Origin: Ephemerocybe angulata
Lineage: Eukaryota; Basidiomycota; Agaricomycetes; Agaricales; Psathyrellaceae
Reading direction: 5' to 3'
Assembly (NCBI GenBank): GCA_013368325.1
Contig: JAACJK010000221.1
Coordinates: 62,001 to 126,000 of the forward strand
Length of the DNA: 64,000 nucleotides
Each line of letters starts with the position of its first letter. Positions within the stretch are counted from its first letter, which is position 1. The notes below the pieces were generated by a model. It was given only the letters and a program-made list of their open reading frames with translations, had not been told where the DNA came from and searched no databases. The translations under genes and the position numbers were made by a program. Of the stretch, positions 58,389 through 64,000 are shown piece by piece.

Positions 58389-59910
58389 TCACAACCCTTC
58401 TATAGCCTCCAAGCTTACAGTCGTCCCCACCGGACAATCTAGCCCTGTACACACCTCCTTATCGCCTGGTCGATGCGCAACAACCCCCACATCCGTCGCG
58501 GCCAAGAATACGTCTTCTAGAACTATGCTCTGCTGATCGTCCATGTCGATCAACTCGTCGGAGGACACGAGTTCTGGTACAGTAACGAAGCTAAACTTCT
58601 TGGGCGACCCAGTTTGTAGTTCGAGGGTTGTGTTGGGACTCCCTGTTTGGGTGAAGAACTAGACAACGGTAAACACACGAACCACAAAGATGCGAAGACC
58701 ATTCGTACCTGGACTTTCGATCCGGGGGTCGGGGCTAAATCACCGGACACGGCCAGCCCTCCGCGGGAAGGGTCTCCAGAAGTAAGGTGCACGACGCGGT
58801 AAGGCTAGACCTCCGATTGAGAGAAGGGTTTGCCGAGACGTAGAGACCAGCGTACCTGTCCATCCGCTCCGACCTGGCCAATGAATACCTTTTCATTCAG
58901 GAACCTAAACGCAGCGGGGTTCGACGCGGTTGTTCCGGGCGTGTTCTCAAGTATTCGGAGGAGAATTTGGGTGGGATTTGTGTCTCCGTTTAATGACTGG
59001 ATGATGTTTCCTTGGGAGCTGGTGGTGAAGCAGTCAATAGCTGGTAAGCTCGACGACAGCGAAGTGCGCACTTGTCAACATGCATCGGCTCCGATATGCT
59101 TTGTAGGTTCTGGAAGGCCAAGTTTTGGGTATATGGCTTCTTGAGTGCGAGACCGATAGCACCGGTTGAGAGGATGCTGTTTTGGTGAAGGAGTGTGGCT
59201 GGGAGTTCGGTTACCGTCAGCGTCGGTGTCGCAATGAGGCCAACCTAGGCACAACGTCAGCACGTCGCGCACCAGATGGTAGAGCGCTGTGATTACTTTG
59301 GACGCCAATGGGTATGATTGTACTAGTGAACGCGACAGCCCCTGGTAAGAACGGTCCGTAAAGTACACGAGACTCTGGACATCTTCCGGTCTAGTACAGG
59401 ATGAGTTCTTGTCCCTGGTCGAGGATATGGAACATACCGCGTGTTTCCCAAGTCCAAAGAGACAGAATCCTCTGCTTCCCCTCTGCGACCCCACACATCG
59501 TCCCATGAGATGGGCCCGTCAGTCAACGGCCAAGGCGTCCCTGCATCTTCTTCACTCTTCCTGAACGAATGCCATCGTCCCACCTGAGCCTGCCGGTCCC
59601 CCTGGATTGTCGAACGGAAGCAAACCGCTTCCGACGGGTCGAATACGCCAATGGAACATCCAAGATACCGTGAAAGATCGCCTCTTGGGGTCTTGACGCC
59701 GCTGAAAGTGCTGGATAGGCACCCCACCGTCTGGGACTCGTTAATTGACCTGAGCAATTGCCAGTACCGCGTCCAGTCGACGGCATCGTTCGCTGTCAGC
59801 GCAAAGAAGCATATGAGGTTCTGGCGTGTGTATCGCTCGACGACATTGCGGATATGGTGTTCGAGGATGGAAGGGTTGCGCGCGAGGATGGTGGTGAGAT
59901 GCAGAGGCAT
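58389..59910 (-). CDS. FIST-domain protein
   Basis: I start at MPLHLTTILARNPSILEHHI (59910); an ATG 16 codons upstream is in frame. The body reads QTVGCLSSTFSGVKTPRGDL, RYLGCSIGVFDPSEAVCFRS and QVGRWHSFRKSEED. It is spliced through clean introns (for example GTATGT...ACTAG near 59400-59442) to DVQSLVYFTDRSYQGLSRSL, GLIATPTLTVTELP and ILSTGAIGLALKK. Later exons have EKVFIGQVGADGQ and LEDVFLAATDVGVVAHRPG, ending SLEAIEGL. The pattern FADxxxxG, GAVGVAL-like and the split N and C parts fit FIST (F-box intracellular signal transduction) proteins such as human FBXO22, but no F-box is present. FIST domains are thought to bind small ligands. All exons join without breaks. Confidence 0.65.
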
Positions 59911-60045
59911 ATTTGATTGTTCCCACGTTGCACCTCCAGAATTTCCCTGAATTTCCACACACTCTCAACCCGTCCCGTTGTGGTCCCTGTTATCATATGA
60001 GCCGAGCATTATGTCGCCGCGCACCGTGCACGAACCAATATTCCA

Positions 60046-61053
60046 ATGTCGTCCCAGCAAGCAACCCAGGACGGCCTATGTCTCCAGTACCCAGATGCCT
60101 GCCGCACTCTGCGGAGGTCTCGAGACCGCCGTCACGCGTCACGACGCTTATTAATATGAGGGCGATCCAGATGTCCGAGAACCGTCCATTCCACTACCGG
60201 TACATCGACAAGCCCGCAGGTTCGTATACTTGCAGGTCTCTGAACAGCCGACGGAATATGACACTGACTATGACAATGGCGATGCTGTTCCTGGATCCTC
60301 GGGCGCGGTTTCCTAACGATGGCATAAGTTAAAGATGGCAAGACGCCGATACCGTTCGCCTCATTCCTGCTGGAGGCGGCTGCGTGAGTAACCTTGTTCG
60401 CATTCATCGCAGAGAAGAATTTATGTGTTGATGTGCATTAGGAATTAGAAGTATCAGAGTCAAGATTTGGGTTCGTCCCCGGCTCCCAGGATCAGAACGC
60501 AGATACCGCCTGGTAAAAGGTGGTCACCCTAGTCTTGTGCTCGTTCATTATACACGAGGACCCCCAGCGCGTACGTATTCATGGCCCCTGACCGATATAC
60601 CGCGACTGACCTCTCCACAGCGATCTCCCCTGGTGTCGCCAACCTTCCTGTCCGAGTGTACCCCCTCCGAACGGTGAACGAACCCCCAACCATCGTCATT
60701 GGAGACAAGGCCGGACAGAAGTTCTATCCGCCAGGAACACCAGGGCCTGGCATGCAACCACCCCCGCCCCCCTCCGCCGTCAACATAACCGCTTGGTTTC
60801 GTCTACAGCGCCCCCAGCATATCAACGATGACGGTTCGGATGGTGAGCGCTCTATTCCCTCTTCCCTTCTCTATCGTGTCCCACAGCACTTTTCCCTCTC
60901 CATGAACAATCTGAACACTCAACAACGCACTATTCCTGCTCTTGCATCTATTCCAGATGAGATGGACCAGATCTCAACACTGTCGCTGGCGTTAACTCGG
61001 TATAAGCGTAACCACGAGTTCATGAACGATGTCTTCAGGCAGGCTGCATTTGG
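60046..61053 (+). pseudogene. SSR4-like (SWI/SNF-RSC subunit, DUF1750) with disrupted frame
   Basis: The pieces follow the order of fungal Ssr4, a subunit shared by SWI/SNF and RSC remodelers: MSSQQATQDGLCLQYPD, LINMRAIQMSENRPFHYRYI, LFLDPRARFPNDGI, VRLIPAGGG, ELEVSESRFGFVPGS, RRYRLVKGGHPSLVLVHYTR, VRVYPLRTVNEPPTIVIGDK and ALTRYKRNHEFMNDVF. Introns at about 60384-60442, 60569-60618 and 60842-60957 are canonical. Three lesions are seen: a one-base shift near 60090, a TAA at 60330-60332, and another shift near 60505. The usual C-terminal coiled segment is not found after 61053. Because the peptide pieces are well kept, either decay is recent or the assembly carries indels; a second, intact copy would be expected elsewhere if the former. 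Confidence 0.6.
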
Positions 61054-61947
61054 TATGTCCTTACTTCCCGTCCCCCCATACAGACATACTCCCGTTTTCC
61101 CTCGAGCGCGGTGATGTGCATCCTCAAGCTCAAGGCTGGCATGCAGGTTGGGAGCAACAGGTTAGTGTCAATGAACATCACGCTTGGCGTTGGAACATGC
61201 CCGGGAATGGCACGGGCTTGCGATTTTCGGGTGGAAATTGCATCTATGTTGTAAGCGCCCACCTTTCAAGCTCAACGGCTTGGCTCTCTACGACCAGGAT
61301 GGGCTTAGAGGTTAAAAAGTTCAGCGCTCATCATGGAGAGGTTTGGCCGAGTTGGAGCTTCATCTCGGAATCGCAGCTGCTTGGAAATGCCAATCGCACA
61401 GCAATGACTAGCGTCTAAGAGTAAGCATGACGTGGTCTTGGGTGCCGTGAGTGGTAAAAGTCTACTTCTGCGCGAGAACTTGAAGCGGCATTTATCGTTG
61501 AGTAACGAACACTCCCTCGATGATTCATTCTTTCTCCCAGCCGCGCTCCACCAAATCTACTCGGTATCCACCCTGCGTGTACTCTATCTCTATAAGTATA
61601 TCTCTATTTTTCTTGTCGACAAGTCTATTAAGTGAAAGATGGGTCCCATGTCATAAGCGATGATGGCATTGTCCTGCCTTCCGCTGCTGCCCAGACATTT
61701 GGACCTTGGCTTCTACTATATCTGGAATAGATTTTAATCTGCTCATGGAGTGGATCTGGAGTGGATATAAGGCTCGTGTAACGGGCGTAATTGCCTCCCA
61801 CCCCATCGTTTCCCTCTCCAAAACAAATATACTGAGCAGAGTATGTAACATGTTGTACATCGCATATGTACCCCCACAATCCACTAACGCATCGCTCACA
61901 GGCTCCCCCCTCTCATTGCCCTTAACATTTACAGATCCGATCTTAAC
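61054..61947. other. Intergenic, no gene supported
   Basis: Downstream of the SSR4-like locus. A frame at 61029-61418 overlaps the locus in another phase and shows no family motif. The last 100 bases are probably the cupredoxin leader. Confidence 0.35.
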
Positions 61948-62845
61948 ATGCAACTCTCTTTAATTGGGCCTTCGCTGCTTTGCTTCCCTTCGTCGCTTCA
62001 GCCGCAGACATCCCCGTCGCCGTAGGAGGCGTATGTCTGCCAGTGGCCCACCTTTACGCCGATCCAATGCTCACCCTCTACTCTAGCTCACCTTCGAGCC
62101 TTCTAGCGTAACTGCTGCTGAAGGAGATGTCATTGTCTTTTCCTTGTTAGTTTCCCTGCTTTTATGCCCCGTTCAATCTCTCACCTGACACGGGCATTTT
62201 CTCCATAGCTACCCAAAAAATCATGTTCGTCCATCCAAACGCGCACGGCGCAAGGACCTTTCTCTCTGCTTACATGACGCCCCATTCCACGTAGACTGTA
62301 ACGAAGTCCAGCTTTGACAAGCCTTGCGAAACCTCTAGTGACGATGAGGAGGACGACTCTGGCTTTGTCTCCGTCGCCTCTGCGACCACCCCCACCGTGT
62401 GGAACTGGACCGTCGGCAGCACCGACCCTGCATGGTTCTACTGCGCTCAAACTGCGTCCCTCAAGTAAGCGCCCGTCCTGCTTTAAACGTGATTTGTAGC
62501 TAACTGCTCCTCAGCCATTGCCAGGGAGGAATGGTTTTCGCTGTGAACCCAACTGCAGAGAATACCTTTGCAGCTTTCCAAGTATGGATCAATCTTGCTT
62601 CGATGGTAATTCATGTAACTTACGCCCGCGTTCAGAACCGTGCTAAGAGTGGAGGATCTACCTCTTCAACTACGACCAGCGGTTCCACAAGCGGAACTCA
62701 GACTAGCACCTCGACCTCTCCCTCTGGGAGTAACACGTCCACCTCCGGTAACAATGGTGGAAACGGCGCCTCGTCTGTGGTAGCTTCTACTGGCGCTGTG
62801 TTGCTCGCTGTTGCTGGTGGTGCTGCTGGGTTTGCCTTAATTTAA
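61948..62845 (+). CDS. Secreted GPI-anchored cupredoxin-like protein
   Basis: The start MQLSL is followed, after a one-base slip, by NWAFAALLPFVASAADIPVA, a good signal peptide. Next exons give LTFEPSSVTAAEGDVIVFS, then YPKNH spliced to TVTKSSFDKPCETSSDDEED, then SATTPTVWNWTVGSTDPAWF and YCAQTASLN spliced to HCQGGMVFAVNPTAENTFAA. His (KNH), Cys (FYC), His (NHC) and Met (GGM) are in the positions of type-1 copper ligands of this family. After an intron near 62581-62634, a Ser/Thr-rich stalk leads to a hydrophobic GPI signal (AVLLAVAGGAAGFALI). Proteins of this kind lie on the hyphal surface; their redox partner is unknown. The slip in the leader could be an assembly error or a recent loss. Confidence 0.75.
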
Positions 62846-63886
62846 GCTTCATGAGCAGCTTCAGCCATGGCTCAGTGCAGACTACGTGAAAGTTGCTTCA
62901 CTCTTCCCTTCGTATGGCGCTTTCAGATGAGTTTGTAGTTTATGTACATACAGTTGACATACAGACTTGCCCGGTATTGATGGTGCAAATTGAACTCAGT
63001 GCAAGTGACGTATGAGATCTTATTTGAGTACTAGACAATTGCCAATTTCAATCATAAGCTTCCATCGGGGGAGCCGATGACACCGATAAACTCAGAGGAG
63101 CGCATCTCAACTTCCTCAACACTCCAACGGAACCTTCTGACCATGTCATCGGAGAAGCGGGGATCCAGACGCCAGGACAAACTTTGGGTAAGCGGTTTTG
63201 TCTCTCCCTGCATACTTGTTTATCTGACGGATATTCCCCATACACTTACAGGTTGACCTTGTTGCTGAGTTGTCCAAGATCGATAGGCGCATCCCGTCGA
63301 TTGTGCAACAGTTCTCGGTCTAGTAGCAGGGCCCCAACCACACATTATCTCGGATATATACCCTAGTTTCCGATATGCGATATCCATACCTAGAATCAGG
63401 GCCTTTCTCCGTCCTCGTATATACCCTTCTGGATGATTTGGCGCGTGTTAATAGGGGCTAATGATGCAAGAAGGCGCTTAATACGGGCGTCTAGCAATGG
63501 AGGTGGCATCGGCGCTTATAGACCGCGTCATTCACTCGGCTGCCCACACATCGGTGGATATTCGGCAAACGCAGCGCAACCGTCCTGCCCTCCATACCCG
63601 AGCCAGGCTCCTTCATTCCGCTCTATCCCTGTCAAGACTCAAGAGACACGCGGCCTGTTCCTTTCCACTTCGGCAGTACTGACGCGTCTCTAGGGCCGAG
63701 CGTTGGATGTAGGGCAGCGTGGTCCCTGCAAACCTAAAAGTTTACCGGCATGCCTTCAGAGGTCGTGCTGAATTAGCACCTCACGATGGACAGATATAAA
63801 GCCACTCTCATGCTGACCTCCCACTATACATCGTCTGTTCCTCCTATCAACTATCACAGTTCACAGTTCAACCTACTCCAGGCACT
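62846..63886. promoter_or_regulatory. Intergenic with the TATA box of the SDR gene
   Basis: TATAAA at 63795-63800 lies 87 bp upstream of the ATG at 63887. The segment 63060-63190 reads GADDTDKLRGAHLNFLNT and SDHVIGEAGIQTPGQTL in one plus-strand frame, which looks coding, but I cannot place it in a family or find partner exons. Confidence 0.35.
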
Positions 63887-64000
63887 ATGAAGAAAGGATT
63901 CTGTGACTTCATTAAAGACCAGTACACAAAGGTTCCCCCTGTCGCTACGGCTGACCTCACTGGGAAGACCGTCGTGGTCGTTGGCGCAGTGACTCGGACG
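63887..64000 (+). CDS. Short-chain dehydrogenase/reductase, first exon only (cut by window end)
   Basis: Starts MKKGFCDFIKDQYTKVPPVA and continues DLTGKTVVVVGA, the beta-1 strand and start of the TGxxxGxG cofactor loop of classical SDRs (usually VVVGANTGLG in this fungal subgroup). The sequence GTGACT after GCA at 63982 is a likely donor, so the last five codons in the window are probably intron. Length of the family is about 300-330 residues; the catalytic Ser-Tyr-Lys lies beyond the window. The NAD(P)H-dependent substrate is unknown. Confidence 0.7.
   Translation, partial: MKKGFCDFIKDQYTKVPPVATADLTGKTVVVVGAVTRT

Overview
This 64 kb window is nuclear DNA of a mushroom-forming basidiomycete (Agaricomycetes). 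The evidence is dense genes split by many 45-70 nt GT-AG introns (donors such as GTATGT, GTGCGC and GTACGT, CTGAC-type branch points), no bacterial operons, and gene families typical of that class: multi-exon membrane proteins of the DUF6533 type, F-box/leucine-rich proteins, HSPA12-like Hsp70s, fungal FuA-like glutathione transferases, GPI-anchored cupredoxins and FIST-domain proteins.

Layout. 0-10 kb: the 3' end of a membrane-protein gene, a broken TPR gene (-), a complete-looking COPII coat gene SEC24 (+), an F-box gene (+) and a basic disordered protein (+). 10-22 kb: an F-box/LRR gene (-), an HSPA12-like Hsp70 (+) and a very long gene (-) for a Num1/ApsA-type cortical anchor with two VEKIVEV-repeat blocks and a C-terminal PH domain. 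22-32 kb: a 357-bp inverted-repeat transposon with a perfect 8-bp target duplication, an aldo/keto reductase pseudogene, two same-strand F-box-like paralogs, a SIP5-like RING gene (-) between them, and a small SH3 gene. 32-45 kb: mitochondrial FMT1 and a NAT9-like acetyltransferase sharing a 90-bp divergent promoter, a C11orf68/Bles03-like protein, a covalent-FAD oxidase, a DUF2855 protein and a GH72 glucanosyltransferase. 45-50 kb: a tandem F-box pair, the second copy broken by a 307-bp hAT-like foldback element and a later frame break. 50-64 kb: PPCS (CoA synthesis), a GST, Sec2 (Rab GEF), a small Q-rich conserved protein, a FIST-domain protein, an SSR4-like pseudogene, a GPI cupredoxin and the start of a short-chain dehydrogenase.

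The genes are mostly housekeeping functions (secretion: Sec24, Sec2; nuclear and mitochondrial positioning: Num1; cell wall: GH72; CoA; mitochondrial translation initiation) mixed with a fast-evolving set of six F-box loci. I see no biosynthetic cluster, CRISPR array, viral insert or RNA gene. The most notable non-genic structures are the two short DNA transposons with exact 8-bp target duplications. One lies inside an F-box gene, keeps the overall reading frame (315 bp added), and could in principle be spliced out. Several normally conserved genes (TPR protein, SSR4-like, SIP5-like, cupredoxin leader) show single-base frame breaks, which are either real decay or assembly indels. All exon models are hand-derived from splice consensus and remembered family sequence patterns, with no alignment or transcript evidence.
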